A DNA stretch of 64,000 nt from Paenibacillus sp. FSL R10-2734 (GTDB lineage: Bacteria; Bacillota; Bacilli; Paenibacillales; Paenibacillaceae): the NCBI RefSeq assembly GCF_037963865.1, contig NZ_CP150170.1, forward strand, positions 5,704,001 to 5,768,000, read 5' to 3'. Positions 29,145 to 38,117 of this stretch are shown here, piece after piece (position 1 is the first letter of the stretch; each line of letters opens with the position of its first letter). Under the pieces are notes generated by a model. That model was not told the DNA's origin. It did no database searches and saw only the letters and a list, made by a program, of their open reading frames with translations. Position numbers and translations under genes: made by a program.

Positions 29145-29801
29145 ATGACGGAAATTAAAGCCTGCTTGTTCGATTTGGATGGTGTCATCGTTGATACTGC
29201 CAAATACCATTATATCGCTTGGAAAGAACTTGCAGATGGATTAGGTTTTCACTTCACTGAACAAGATAACGAACGCCTTAAAGGAGTCAGCAGAACCGCC
29301 TCGCTAAACATTTTGCTGGAAATCGGCGGACTAACTATTGATGAAGAAGAGAAAGCTAAGCTTGCGGAACAGAAGAATAATCGTTATGTCGAATATATTG
29401 CGAAGATGGATAGCTCAGAGATTCTGCCAGGTGCACTTGATTTCCTGAAAGAGTGTCGTGAGAATGGCATCAAGGTCGCTCTCGGTTCTGCCAGTAAGAA
29501 CGCAATGACGATTCTAAATAATACCGGATTAACCCCTTACTTTGATGCAATCATCGATGGTACACACACTAGTGCTGCTAAACCTGATCCGGAAGTTTTC
29601 CTGCTAGGAGCAAAAGCAGTTGATGTTGCCCCTGAGCACTGTGTTGTCTTCGAAGATGCTGAAGCAGGAATTGAGGCCGCTACCCGGGCTGGAATGTTCA
29701 GCGTTGGAATTGGTTCACCTGAAACGCTCAATGCGGCGAATATCGTCGTTCCATCACTCGCTCATATGAGTGTGTCGCAGCTCAAAGAATCTTTTGCTTA
29801 A
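29145..29801 (+). CDS. pgcM: Beta-phosphoglucomutase
   Basis: This is a 218-residue HAD-superfamily enzyme converting beta-glucose-1-phosphate to glucose-6-phosphate. Motif I is FDLDGVIVDT with nucleophile Asp10 and acid/base Asp12. The cap-domain signature LKGVSRTASLNI is specific to beta-phosphoglucomutases. LGSASKNA is motif II, and Lys in SAAKPDPEVF with FEDAEAGIEAA complete motifs III and IV. AGGAGG lies upstream of ATG 29145. It is the first gene of the pgcM-mdxK-malL cluster and uses the product of the maltose phosphorylase encoded next. Confidence 0.93.
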   Translation: MTEIKACLFDLDGVIVDTAKYHYIAWKELADGLGFHFTEQDNERLKGVSRTASLNILLEIGGLTIDEEEKAKLAEQKNNRYVEYIAKMDSSEILPGALDFLKECRENGIKVALGSASKNAMTILNNTGLTPYFDAIIDGTHTSAAKPDPEVFLLGAKAVDVAPEHCVVFEDAEAGIEAATRAGMFSVGIGSPETLNAANIVVPSLAHMSVSQLKESFA

Positions 29802-29873
29802 AGTCTAACAAACATTAATCAACTGAAAGTGTTAATGTGATTCGCCCTGCTGCATCCCACTTATAAATGAAAT

Positions 29874-30058
29874 ATATGTATATCTAGAGGTACGCTTGAA
29901 GTGGAGATGGCGAAAGGATTGTGTAGAAGCGTTAGCGTTCGCCTTTGTCCCCAGATGCTAACCTTTAATTTTCAAATCTAAGCATCTGGGGACAACAGCG
30001 ATCGGAACAACCTTCGCCAGCGGAGCGACTCACAAGCACCGAAGCAGAGATATAGTTC
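29874..30058. repeat. About 185-bp palindromic element between pgcM and mdxK
   Basis: The core is a perfect 15-bp inverted repeat, TTGTCCCCAGATGCT (29945-29959) with its complement at 29981-29995. The outer arms continue the palindrome imperfectly: GGCGAAAGGATTGT on the left matches AACAACCTTCGCC on the right. It lies inside an apparent operon and has no T-run, so it looks like a dispersed structured repeat. The 297-bp gap holds no gene. Confidence 0.75.
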
Positions 30059-30098
30059 ATTATATATCCCCACAACATATTTAAAGGAGCCGGTTATC

Positions 30099-32417
30099 GT
30101 GAAACAATATTTAACAATTGATGAATGGTCCATTATTGAAGAATCTTTTGATCCACAGACACAAGAAATCTCTGAAAGCGTATTTAGTCTTGGTAACGGA
30201 TTTATGGGTGGCCGGGCTAATTTTGAAGAGCAATATAGTGGAAGCAGTTTGCAAGGCAGCTATATGGCTGGCGTGTACTATCCTGACAAAACACGGGTCG
30301 GCTGGTGGAAGAACGGCTATCCTGAATATTTTGCTAAAGTACTAAACAGTACAAACTGGATCGGTATTAACATCGACATTGATGGAACTCCTCTAGATTT
30401 GGCGAAATGCACTGTTTCTGATTTCCGTCGTGTTCTCAACATGAAGGAAGGTACGCTTTCCCGTTGCTTCACTGCCACACTCGAGGATGGTAAAGAAGTT
30501 AAAGTTGAGAGTATCCGTTTCGTTAGCATGACTCGTCAAGAAATCGGCGCTATTCGTTACTCCATCATTCCTGTTAATTTTGCAGGTGAAATTACGATCA
30601 CTCCTTATCTTGACGGCGATGTTAAGAACAAGGATTCCAACTATGACGAGAAATTCTGGAATGAAGTTGAGAAGCAAGCAGGAACTGAAGGTGGACACCT
30701 CACCCTTAAGACTAAAAAACTCGATTTCCATGTAACCTCTGCTATGGCTTTTGATATCGTTGTCAACGGCGAGAAGATCAACACTGAAGCTGAAGCGATT
30801 GAACAAGAGAAATATGTAGCCAGCAAAATGAATGTAACCGTACAAACTGGCGATCAAATCGTTATTTATAAATATGTTGCTAACGTTACCTCCCGTAATC
30901 ACGGTCTTGGACAATTGGTTGATGCCGCTCAAACTGCTCTGAAAGCTGCTAAGGAAGCCGGTTTTGTACCCCTTCTGACAGAACAAATCGAAGCTTGGAG
31001 AGAGAAGTGGAAAGAAAGCGACATCATTATTGAAGGTGACGTTTCCGCACAACAAGCGATTCGCTTCAATATTTTCCAGCTGAACCAAACCTACAATGGT
31101 GAAGATGACCGTCTGAACATTGGACCTAAAGGCTTTACCGGTGAAAAATACGGCGGCAGCACTTACTGGGATACAGAGGCGTATTGCGTTCCCTTCTATC
31201 TCAGTACAGCGGACTCCTCCATTGCTCGTAACCTGTTGATCTACCGTTACAAGCATTTGGAGAAGGCTAAGGAAAATGCTCGTAAGCTTGGTTTTACAAA
31301 AGGCGCATTGTACCCAATGGTTACAATGAACGGTGAAGAGTGTCACAATGAGTGGGAAATTACGTTTGAAGAAATTCACCGGAACGGTGCCATTGCCTAC
31401 GCGATTTACAACTATGTGAACTACACTGGAGACAAAGCTTATCTAGGTCAATATGGCCTTGAAGTTCTAGTTGAAATCTCTCGTTTCTGGGAAGAACGTG
31501 TTCACTACGCGGACCGTAAAGACAAATACGTGATGCTTGGTGTAACAGGACCTAATGAATATGAAAATAACGTAAATAATAACTGGTACACCAACCGGAT
31601 GGCTTCCTGGACTATGGAATATACCTTAGAAGCTCTGGATTATCTGAAAAAGAACGAGTCCACACGCTATGCAGAACTAGTTAACAAACTAGGGCTCAAA
31701 GAAAGCGAAACCGCAAAATGGAATGATATCATTGCTAAAATGTATTATCCTGCGGATGAAGAACTGGGTATCTTCTTGCAGCAAGATGGCTTCCTAGACA
31801 AAGAAATTATTCAAGTCAAGGATCTGGCACCTGAGAACCTGCCTTTAAACCAAAAATGGTCATGGGACCGTATTCTGCGCTCTTGCTTCATTAAACAAGC
31901 GGACGTTCTACAGGGATTATTTTTCTTAGGAGATCGTTACGATTTGGATACTAAAAAGCGGAATTTCGACTTTTACGAGCCGATCACTGTTCATGAGTCC
32001 TCCCTATCTCCTTGTATCCACTCTATTCTAGCCAGCGAGCTGGGATATAAGGATAAAGCTTATGAAATGTACTTGCGTACTTCAAGACTGGATCTTGATA
32101 ACTATAACAATGATACCGAAGACGGCCTACACAGCACTAGCATGGCTGGTACTTGGATGTCGATCGTACATGGCTTCGGCGGACTACGTGTGCATGATGG
32201 CAGATTGGCACTAAGCCCATCGAACCCAGGTCACTGGACAGCGTACTCTTTCAAAATCATGTTCCGTGGTTCCCGTCTGAAAGTTAGCGTTTCGGACGCA
32301 CAGGTTACTGTTACGAATGAAACGGATATCCCAGCTTCTATTACTATCTATGACAAAGAATATACCGTGAACGGACTAAGCAGCATCACTGCTGATAGCA
32401 ATTCCGTCACAGTATAA
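30099..32417 (+). CDS. mdxK: Maltose phosphorylase, glycoside hydrolase family 65
   Basis: This is a 772-residue GH65 phosphorylase splitting maltose with phosphate into glucose and beta-glucose-1-phosphate in the cytoplasm. An N-terminal beta-sandwich (about 1-270) precedes the (alpha/alpha)6 barrel. The catalytic acid is Glu487 in TGPNEYENNVNNNWYTN, the same number as in Lactobacillus brevis maltose phosphorylase. HESSLSPCIHSI and GLHSTSMAGTW form the phosphate-binding region. The start is GTG 30099 with AAAGGAG upstream. Its product feeds PgcM, encoded before it. Confidence 0.93.
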   Translation: MKQYLTIDEWSIIEESFDPQTQEISESVFSLGNGFMGGRANFEEQYSGSSLQGSYMAGVYYPDKTRVGWWKNGYPEYFAKVLNSTNWIGINIDIDGTPLDLAKCTVSDFRRVLNMKEGTLSRCFTATLEDGKEVKVESIRFVSMTRQEIGAIRYSIIPVNFAGEITITPYLDGDVKNKDSNYDEKFWNEVEKQAGTEGGHLTLKTKKLDFHVTSAMAFDIVVNGEKINTEAEAIEQEKYVASKMNVTVQTGDQIVIYKYVANVTSRNHGLGQLVDAAQTALKAAKEAGFVPLLTEQIEAWREKWKESDIIIEGDVSAQQAIRFNIFQLNQTYNGEDDRLNIGPKGFTGEKYGGSTYWDTEAYCVPFYLSTADSSIARNLLIYRYKHLEKAKENARKLGFTKGALYPMVTMNGEECHNEWEITFEEIHRNGAIAYAIYNYVNYTGDKAYLGQYGLEVLVEISRFWEERVHYADRKDKYVMLGVTGPNEYENNVNNNWYTNRMASWTMEYTLEALDYLKKNESTRYAELVNKLGLKESETAKWNDIIAKMYYPADEELGIFLQQDGFLDKEIIQVKDLAPENLPLNQKWSWDRILRSCFIKQADVLQGLFFLGDRYDLDTKKRNFDFYEPITVHESSLSPCIHSILASELGYKDKAYEMYLRTSRLDLDNYNNDTEDGLHSTSMAGTWMSIVHGFGGLRVHDGRLALSPSNPGHWTAYSFKIMFRGSRLKVSVSDAQVTVTNETDIPASITIYDKEYTVNGLSSITADSNSVTV

Positions 32418-32429
32418 ACCGACACCACA

Positions 32430-32475
32430 AGAGACCCTTGAAGCTAATAGCTTTTTAGGGTCTCTTTATTTTTTT
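32430..32475 (+). terminator. Terminator between mdxK and malL
   Basis: AGAGACCCT pairs with AGGGTCTCT around an inner AAGCT/AGCTT stem and is followed by TTATTTTTTT. It may be partial, because malL follows at once without an obvious promoter. Confidence 0.8.
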
Positions 32476-32511
32476 CCCTAAATGGATATCTTATAAAAGG
32501 AGTGACTATTA

Positions 32512-34188
32512 ATGAAAAGAACATTTTGGAAGGAAGCTGTCGTCTACCAAATCTATCCACGCAGCTTTCAAGATAGCAATGGTGACGGTATTGGTGATCT
32601 GCAAGGAATCATTTCACGTCTGGATTATTTGCAGAAGCTCGGTGTCGATGTAATTTGGTTATCACCGGTATATAAATCGCCAAATGATGATAATGGTTAT
32701 GACATCAGCAATTATGAAGACATTATGGATGAATTCGGAACGCTAAAGGACTGGGAAGAACTACTAGCCGGACTGCATGATCGTGGCATGAAGCTAATGA
32801 TGGATCTTGTCATTAACCACTCTTCTGATGAACATCAATGGTTCGTAGAGTCCCGCTCGTCAAAGGATAATCCGTACCGTGATTACTACATTTGGCGTCC
32901 AGGTGGACCTAAAGGCGAACGTCCCAACAATTGGAGCTCCATATTCAGCGGACCAGCTTGGGAACTAGATGAAACGACCGGTGAATACTATCTACATCTA
33001 TTCTCACGCAAGCAGCCAGATCTCAACTGGGACAATCCAAAGCTACGCGAGGAGTTATACAAAATGATCACCTTCTGGCTCGACAAGGGTGTGGATGGAT
33101 TACGGATGGATGTCATTAATTTGATTTCTAAAGCAGAAGGGCTACCTTCCTATCAAAACGAGGGTGAAGCGCCAGAAGAACTTGCTTGGGGTGGCGATTA
33201 CTTCATGAATGGGCCCCGAGTTCACGAGTTTTTACATGAAATGAACCAAAAGGTCCTTTCGGGCTATGACATTATGACCGTTGGTGAAACACCAGGGGCT
33301 TCGGTAGAGGATGCCGTTCTTTACACAGACGAAGATCGCGAAGAGCTTCAGATGGTGTTCCAATTCGAACATATGGATGTGGATTCCGGTCCGGGAGGCA
33401 AGTGGGATGTAGCCTCATGGACATTAACAAAGCTGCGCGATATTCTTCATAAATGGCAGGTTGGTCTAGCTGAGAAGGGTTGGAATAGTCTGTACTTAAA
33501 TAATCATGACCAGCCGCGTATGGTTTCCCGGTTTGGTGATGATGGGAAGTACCGCGTGATATCTGCCAAAATGCTCGCAACCTTACTACATACACTTAAA
33601 GGCACCCCTTATATTTACCAAGGTGAAGAAATTGGAATGACGAATGTAAAATTCACAGCTCTGGAAGATTATAAAGACATCGAAATTTTGAATATGTACC
33701 GTGAAAAAGTAACAGAGGGTGGCGCAGATCATGATACGATTCTGAACGCTATCCATGTCAAAGGACGGGATAACGCCCGTACCCCAATGCAATGGGATGC
33801 ATCTGCTAATGCTGGATTTTCTGAGGGAGAACCATGGCTCAAAGTGAATCCGATCTACAAGGACATTAATGTGGAGCAAGCATTGGCTGATTCTGATTCA
33901 ATCTTTTACTACTACCAGAAGCTAATTTCTTTACGCAAAGAGAATCCTATTATGGTATATGGAGAATATAAGCTACTGCTGCCTGATCATGAGAACATCT
34001 ATGCCTATACCAGAACTTTAGCTGATGAACAATGGCTGATCCTGCTGAACTTCAACGAGGCTCCACAAACCGTAGATCTAACTGTAGAGCTGAATGCTGT
34101 TACTAAACTAATCATTGGAAATTACCCAGATGAATCAGCGACACGAGAAATCCTACGTCCTTACGAAGCAAGAGTGTACAAATTATAA
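32512..34188 (+). CDS. malL: Alpha-glucosidase / oligo-1,6-glucosidase (GH13 subfamily 31)
   Basis: This is a 558-residue cytoplasmic GH13_31 enzyme removing glucose from short maltodextrins or isomaltose-type branches. Signatures are VVYQIYPRSFQDSNGDG, DLVINHSSDEH, GLRMDVINLISK with nucleophile Asp200, GETPG with Glu259, and NNHDQPR with Asp333. The residue after the nucleophile is Val201; Val here marks enzymes cutting alpha-1,6 links, whereas strict alpha-1,4 enzymes have Thr or Ala. B. subtilis MalL also has Val and is broad in specificity. AAAGGAG lies upstream of ATG 32512. It is the last gene of the maltodextrin island. Confidence 0.92.
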   Translation: MKRTFWKEAVVYQIYPRSFQDSNGDGIGDLQGIISRLDYLQKLGVDVIWLSPVYKSPNDDNGYDISNYEDIMDEFGTLKDWEELLAGLHDRGMKLMMDLVINHSSDEHQWFVESRSSKDNPYRDYYIWRPGGPKGERPNNWSSIFSGPAWELDETTGEYYLHLFSRKQPDLNWDNPKLREELYKMITFWLDKGVDGLRMDVINLISKAEGLPSYQNEGEAPEELAWGGDYFMNGPRVHEFLHEMNQKVLSGYDIMTVGETPGASVEDAVLYTDEDREELQMVFQFEHMDVDSGPGGKWDVASWTLTKLRDILHKWQVGLAEKGWNSLYLNNHDQPRMVSRFGDDGKYRVISAKMLATLLHTLKGTPYIYQGEEIGMTNVKFTALEDYKDIEILNMYREKVTEGGADHDTILNAIHVKGRDNARTPMQWDASANAGFSEGEPWLKVNPIYKDINVEQALADSDSIFYYYQKLISLRKENPIMVYGEYKLLLPDHENIYAYTRTLADEQWLILLNFNEAPQTVDLTVELNAVTKLIIGNYPDESATREILRPYEARVYKL

Positions 34189-34338
34189 GACTGACTCTGT
34201 CCACCTTCCTGAGTTATCCTATATAGGATGATTTTGTTAAGATCATTCACCCTCCAGCAACCTGTCATTAGAGAGCAAGGAATAACAGGCTTTGCAAAGG
34301 ATGGCATGATAGTATGAAATCAAAGGGAGATGGCAGAC

Positions 34339-35202
34339 TTGGAATGGCTTATCCGAATGAAAGAAGCTTTAGATTATATGGAGAGTAAAATGGAGGAAAC
34401 CCTTAATATAGAAGATATAGCAAAGGTGGCTTATTCCTCCCCTTTTCACTTCCAGCGTATGTTCTATATGCTTACCGGAGTGTCAGTCAAAGATTATATC
34501 CGTAAACGCAGATTGACTCTGGCTGCACAGGAACTCGCTATTTCTAAAGTTAAGGTGCTAGACGTCGCACTAAAATACGGATATGACTCTCCCGAGTCGT
34601 TTGCCAAAGCATTCCGCAAGGCTCATGGAATTACTCCTTCTGCTGCGCGGGAGTCAGGGGTACAGCTCAAAGCCTTCCCTAGACTCTCCTTCCATCTATC
34701 ACTGAAGGGAGATAAAGAAATGGACTACAGAATTGAGAAAAGAGACGCCTTTAATGTTATCGGACTAGTAGAGGAAATGACAACGAAAGATGGGGAGAAC
34801 CTACGCCGCATCCCTCAGCTGTGGATCGAAGCTAACGCAAACGGTACGTCGGATAAGCTGATCGAGATCGGTGTAGATAAGGATATCCTTGGTATTTGCA
34901 AAGATTTCAATCACGAAAAAGAAACCTTCTCTTATTGGATTGCTGTCGAAGCCACTCCAGAGACGGATGCTCAGGGCTTTGCTTCTACGACGATACCAGC
35001 TGCGAGTTGGGCTGTATTTACCTCAGTAGGACCGATGCCGGATGCAATCCAGCAAGTATGGGCACGGATTTTCCAGGAATGGTTCCCAGCAACAGGTTAC
35101 GAACATACAGGAGGGCCCGAGTTTGAGCTATACCTTCCAGGGAGACCAGATGCAGAGGATTATCGCTGTGAGATCTGGATACCCGTTATGAAAAAGGATT
35201 AA
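34339..35202 (+). CDS. AraC-family regulator with GyrI-like effector-binding domain
   Basis: The N-terminal 100 residues form an AraC double helix-turn-helix (IEDIAKVAYSSPFHFQRMFY and VLDVALKYGYDSPESFAKAFR). Residues after about 135 form a GyrI/Rob-like small-molecule-binding domain (MDYRIEKRDAFNVIGL, ASWAVFTSVGPMP, EFELYLPGRP). This layout occurs in drug- or stress-responsive regulators such as Rob and the YobU/YdeE families. TTG 34339 is chosen because AAGGGAG is 9 bases upstream; an ATG at 34330 directly abuts that site. It is monocistronic with its own terminator. The target genes are unknown. Confidence 0.82.
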   Translation: MEWLIRMKEALDYMESKMEETLNIEDIAKVAYSSPFHFQRMFYMLTGVSVKDYIRKRRLTLAAQELAISKVKVLDVALKYGYDSPESFAKAFRKAHGITPSAARESGVQLKAFPRLSFHLSLKGDKEMDYRIEKRDAFNVIGLVEEMTTKDGENLRRIPQLWIEANANGTSDKLIEIGVDKDILGICKDFNHEKETFSYWIAVEATPETDAQGFASTTIPAASWAVFTSVGPMPDAIQQVWARIFQEWFPATGYEHTGGPEFELYLPGRPDAEDYRCEIWIPVMKKD

Positions 35203-35216
35203 CGTTTACCAAGACA

Positions 35217-35248
35217 AGACTATTCGGAATCCCGGGTAGTCTTTTTTT
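35217..35248 (+). terminator. Terminator of the AraC/GyrI-like gene
   Basis: An 11-bp stem (AGACTATTCGG with CCGGGTAGTCT, including two G-T pairs) is followed by seven T. Confidence 0.85.
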
Positions 35249-35273
35249 CTTTCAGAATTCCTACTATTTCATT

Positions 35274-35301
35274 TTGAGAATTGGCTCAATCTTGGTATAA
35301 T
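35274..35301 (+). promoter_or_regulatory. Sigma-A promoter of degV
   Basis: TTGAGA (35274-35279), a 16-bp spacer and TATAAT (35296-35301) lie about 60 bp upstream of the degV start. Confidence 0.7.
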
Positions 35302-35362
35302 AAATAGATTATGTAATTCAATAATGACTATTGTCGTCCGATTATCGGTGAAGGAGAAATTC

Positions 35363-36214
35363 ATGTCTACTGTAAAAATATTTTCAGACAGCACTTCCGA
35401 TTTGCCACAAGGCTGGAAGGATACTTATAATATCGGCATCGTTCCCCTTTACGTGGTGTTTGAAGAGGGAACCTACAAAGATGGTGAAGATATCACACCA
35501 GAAGAAGTGTATCGCCGTGTAGCCGCAAGCGGAGTATTGCCGAAAACTGCAGCACCTTCGCCAGCTGACTTTATTGCCGCTTTTCAACCAGTAATTAGCA
35601 GTGGAAATGATATTGTATATCTTAGCCTCTCCACTTCACTATCCTCTACATATCAAAATGCGCTTTTGGCTGCTGGGGAATTCCCTGAGGGGCGTGTACA
35701 GGTTATTGATTCACAGACTTTATGTGGAGGCATTGCTCTTCTCGTTATGAAAGCTGTCAGAGCTGCTGAAAAAGGGCTCAGTGCCAGAGAGATTGCAGCA
35801 ATGCTGGAGCACAGCCGCAATCTAGTAGAAACTGAATTCGTTGTAGATACGCTCGATTACTTATATATGGGTGGACGCTGTTCAGGTATGCAGAATTTCA
35901 TTGGTAGTCTACTCAAAATCCGCCCTGTGCTGAAATTGGTAGATGGGAGCATCGTACCTATTAGCAAAATCCGTGGCAAAAAAGAAAAAGCCGTGGAGCA
36001 AATGCTCCAAAATGCTTTAGTTAACGTCAATCGGATGGATAAAGAGCTACTTATCATTGTGCATACCTTGGCGGAAGAAGATGCATTATACCTAGAAACA
36101 GCTTTACGTGAAAAGACTCTAGTGAATGAGATTGCTATCATCCATGCAGGTTGTGTTATTAGTAGCCATTGTGGCCCACATACTGTAGGTCTCATGTATA
36201 TGCTTGAAGATTAA
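35363..36214 (+). CDS. DegV-family fatty-acid-binding protein
   Basis: This is a 283-residue DegV protein. The N-terminal IFSDSTSDLP and the later LSLSTSLSSTYQNA are the family signatures; the Ser residues in these loops hold the carboxylate of a bound fatty acid. The C-terminal domain has DTLDYLYMGGRCS and KIRPVLKLVDGSI. Members deliver fatty acids to the FakA kinase in other Firmicutes; no FakA homologue is in the window. ATG 35363 is chosen for AAGGAG upstream; the frame-extending ATG at 35324 has no ribosome site. It has its own promoter and a strong shared terminator. Confidence 0.9.
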   Translation: MSTVKIFSDSTSDLPQGWKDTYNIGIVPLYVVFEEGTYKDGEDITPEEVYRRVAASGVLPKTAAPSPADFIAAFQPVISSGNDIVYLSLSTSLSSTYQNALLAAGEFPEGRVQVIDSQTLCGGIALLVMKAVRAAEKGLSAREIAAMLEHSRNLVETEFVVDTLDYLYMGGRCSGMQNFIGSLLKIRPVLKLVDGSIVPISKIRGKKEKAVEQMLQNALVNVNRMDKELLIIVHTLAEEDALYLETALREKTLVNEIAIIHAGCVISSHCGPHTVGLMYMLED

Positions 36215-36218
36215 TAAG

Positions 36219-36275
36219 TACACACAAATCTCCGGCCATTGCTTCTTACGTCAATGGACCGGAGATTTGTGTGTA
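36219..36275. terminator. Bidirectional terminator between degV and a histidine kinase gene
   Basis: TACACACAAATCTCCGG..CCATTG pairs with CAATGG..CCGGAGATTTGTGTGTA, a stem of over 20 bp with a 10-base loop, between two convergent genes. Confidence 0.85.
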
Positions 36276-36280
36276 ACCAT

Positions 36281-37912
36281 CTAATTTGAAGTTAATTTTA
36301 ACTCGACTTCTTCCTTTATGAAGGGTAGCATAAACCGGAATGTTGAACCTTTATTCTCTTCGCTTTCTACAAAGATGGTCCCACCCATCAGCTCAACAAG
36401 CTGTTTACAAATAGCGAGCCCCAATCCTGTACCGCCATATTTGCGGTTGATGATCGGATGCAGCTGTGAAAAGGATTGGAACAACAGATTAAGTTTATTA
36501 TCGGCAATCCCTACACCTGTATCGCGTACTGAGAATTCCAATAAATATTCTTTTGAATCCGAAAGTGGAATATTCTTAACCGATAGCGTGACGCTTCCTT
36601 GTTCTGTAAATTTCAGAGCATTACCTACCAGATTTACAATAATCTGTCGCAATCGGATCGGATCGGCCATTAATGTTGTTGGAACACTTGTATCTGCCCA
36701 CCACCGCAAGGCCAGCTTCCTTTCTTCGGCTTTAGGCGTGAATAAATCAATGATGTCTGAAAGCATCTCCCGAAGATCAAACTTTTCGAATTGCAGTGGC
36801 ATTTTACCCGCTTCCATCTTGCTAAAATCAAGGATGTCATTCAAGATCTGTAATAACGTATAACTACTGCTTCGTAAAATCTCGACATAACCTCGCTGTT
36901 CTTCTCCAAGATTAGTTTCAAGTAAAAGATCTGACATGCCAATCATTCCATTCATCGGTGTCCGAATTTCATGACTCATCATCGCTAAGAAATCAGATTT
37001 GGCTTGCGCCGCCTGCTCTGCAGATTCTTTAGCGTGAATGATTTCTCGCGCATTCGTGATATCGCTAAAGGCAATCACTGCACCTTCGATCATCCCCTCA
37101 TCCATAAGAGGTGCCACCTGATAATGGACGAAGAAGCTGGTTCCATCCTTACGCCAGAAGATCTCATCGTCTTTCCTGCGAACAATTCCATCCTCAATCG
37201 TAAGACTGATCTGACATTCAGGACTCGAATAACGTGAGCTATCACCTTGGATATGATGGATATACTCCATAAGCTTCAGACCAACTAATTCTGCGGGCTG
37301 GTAGCCTAGCATATCCGCTCCCTCTCGGTTAATGAAGAGGGTTCGACCCGTAGTATCGAGCACAAATATTCCTGCTGAGACACAATTCAGAATTAGGCTC
37401 GATCGCTTATCCTCGACTGCAGCAGCAGAAATAGGTTTGAAGTTTCTCTCCAGTTCTAACTTATCACGTAACTTAGCATTAAAAGAATCCGCTAATGCGT
37501 CTAGCCAGACATGCAATGCTTCCGAATGAGAAAGATAGTTCCCGTTAGCAATGTGAATAATCGCGAATACCCCAGCTATTCCTTCTTCTATTGTGATAGG
37601 AATAAAGTTAATCCTCACAGCGTCCCCTTTTGGGTTCTCCAGATCCTGCAACTCAAAGCTAGATGGGTTTCCCTGCAGGGCAATCTCAAAATTAGCAACA
37701 TCACCAAGGTTTCTTTTCTTAGGTAATATCACACCTGTATTTTGAAACGGTGCTTCTGCGCTAGATTCTAGATAGAAAGTACGATTAGCTCCTACGCAGC
37801 GACCTTGCCGATCCAACACAAATATTAAATTAGGATGATTGTCATATAACGATTTATAAGCGCTCTCTTCCGAAAGCAATCGTGTTAAAATGGACGTCCA
37901 GTCCTTATCCAC
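36281..37912 (-). CDS. Soluble PAS-domain sensor histidine kinase (orphan)
   Basis: This is a 543-residue kinase without a membrane segment. Two PAS-like domains (about 15-120 and 175-290, the second with FINREGADMLGYQPAELVG and FWRKDGTSFFVHY) lead through a short coiled coil to the HisKA domain, FLAMMSHEIRTPMNGMIG, where the His is phosphorylated. The HATPase domain shows LVGNALKFT, DTGVGI and GGTGLGLAI. The start is GTG 37912 with GAGGTGA upstream. No response regulator is adjacent, so its partner is unknown. Absence of membrane helices implies an internal cue such as redox, light or metabolic state. Confidence 0.88.
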   Translation of the reverse strand: MDKDWTSILTRLLSEESAYKSLYDNHPNLIFVLDRQGRCVGANRTFYLESSAEAPFQNTGVILPKKRNLGDVANFEIALQGNPSSFELQDLENPKGDAVRINFIPITIEEGIAGVFAIIHIANGNYLSHSEALHVWLDALADSFNAKLRDKLELERNFKPISAAAVEDKRSSLILNCVSAGIFVLDTTGRTLFINREGADMLGYQPAELVGLKLMEYIHHIQGDSSRYSSPECQISLTIEDGIVRRKDDEIFWRKDGTSFFVHYQVAPLMDEGMIEGAVIAFSDITNAREIIHAKESAEQAAQAKSDFLAMMSHEIRTPMNGMIGMSDLLLETNLGEEQRGYVEILRSSSYTLLQILNDILDFSKMEAGKMPLQFEKFDLREMLSDIIDLFTPKAEERKLALRWWADTSVPTTLMADPIRLRQIIVNLVGNALKFTEQGSVTLSVKNIPLSDSKEYLLEFSVRDTGVGIADNKLNLLFQSFSQLHPIINRKYGGTGLGLAICKQLVELMGGTIFVESEENKGSTFRFMLPFIKEEVELKLTSN

Positions 37913-38042
37913 AATTCATTTCACCTCAGGCTCTCTCATCCATTATCATTACCCTAAAACGAGCGGGAATCATCTCAATTTTTTAAATCTTCTATTTTGA
38001 TCATTATAGCAAATATACCGAAATCAGTCGCTGATAAACGCC

Positions 38043-38106
38043 AAATCCCCCTTCAGAACCCAGCCACGATGATTTAACATCGCACTAGGATTCTTAAGAG
38101 GGATTT
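38043..38106 (-). terminator. Inverted repeat after the ABC permease gene, possible terminator
   Basis: AAATCCC (38043-38049) pairs with GGGATTT (38100-38106) and further imperfect pairs, enclosing a smaller CGATG/CATCG hairpin. It has no strong T-run, so termination is uncertain. Confidence 0.4.
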
Positions 38107-38117
38107 CTGTAAATATC

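Noticed and set aside
30393..31379. A 328-codon open frame antisense to mdxK
   Set aside because: It lies wholly inside a well-supported GH65 gene, has no family match I recognise and no convincing ribosome site.
36318..36863. A 181-codon plus-strand frame antisense to the PAS histidine kinase
   Set aside because: Shadow frame of a clear kinase gene; Ser-rich composition is that of reversed coding sequence.
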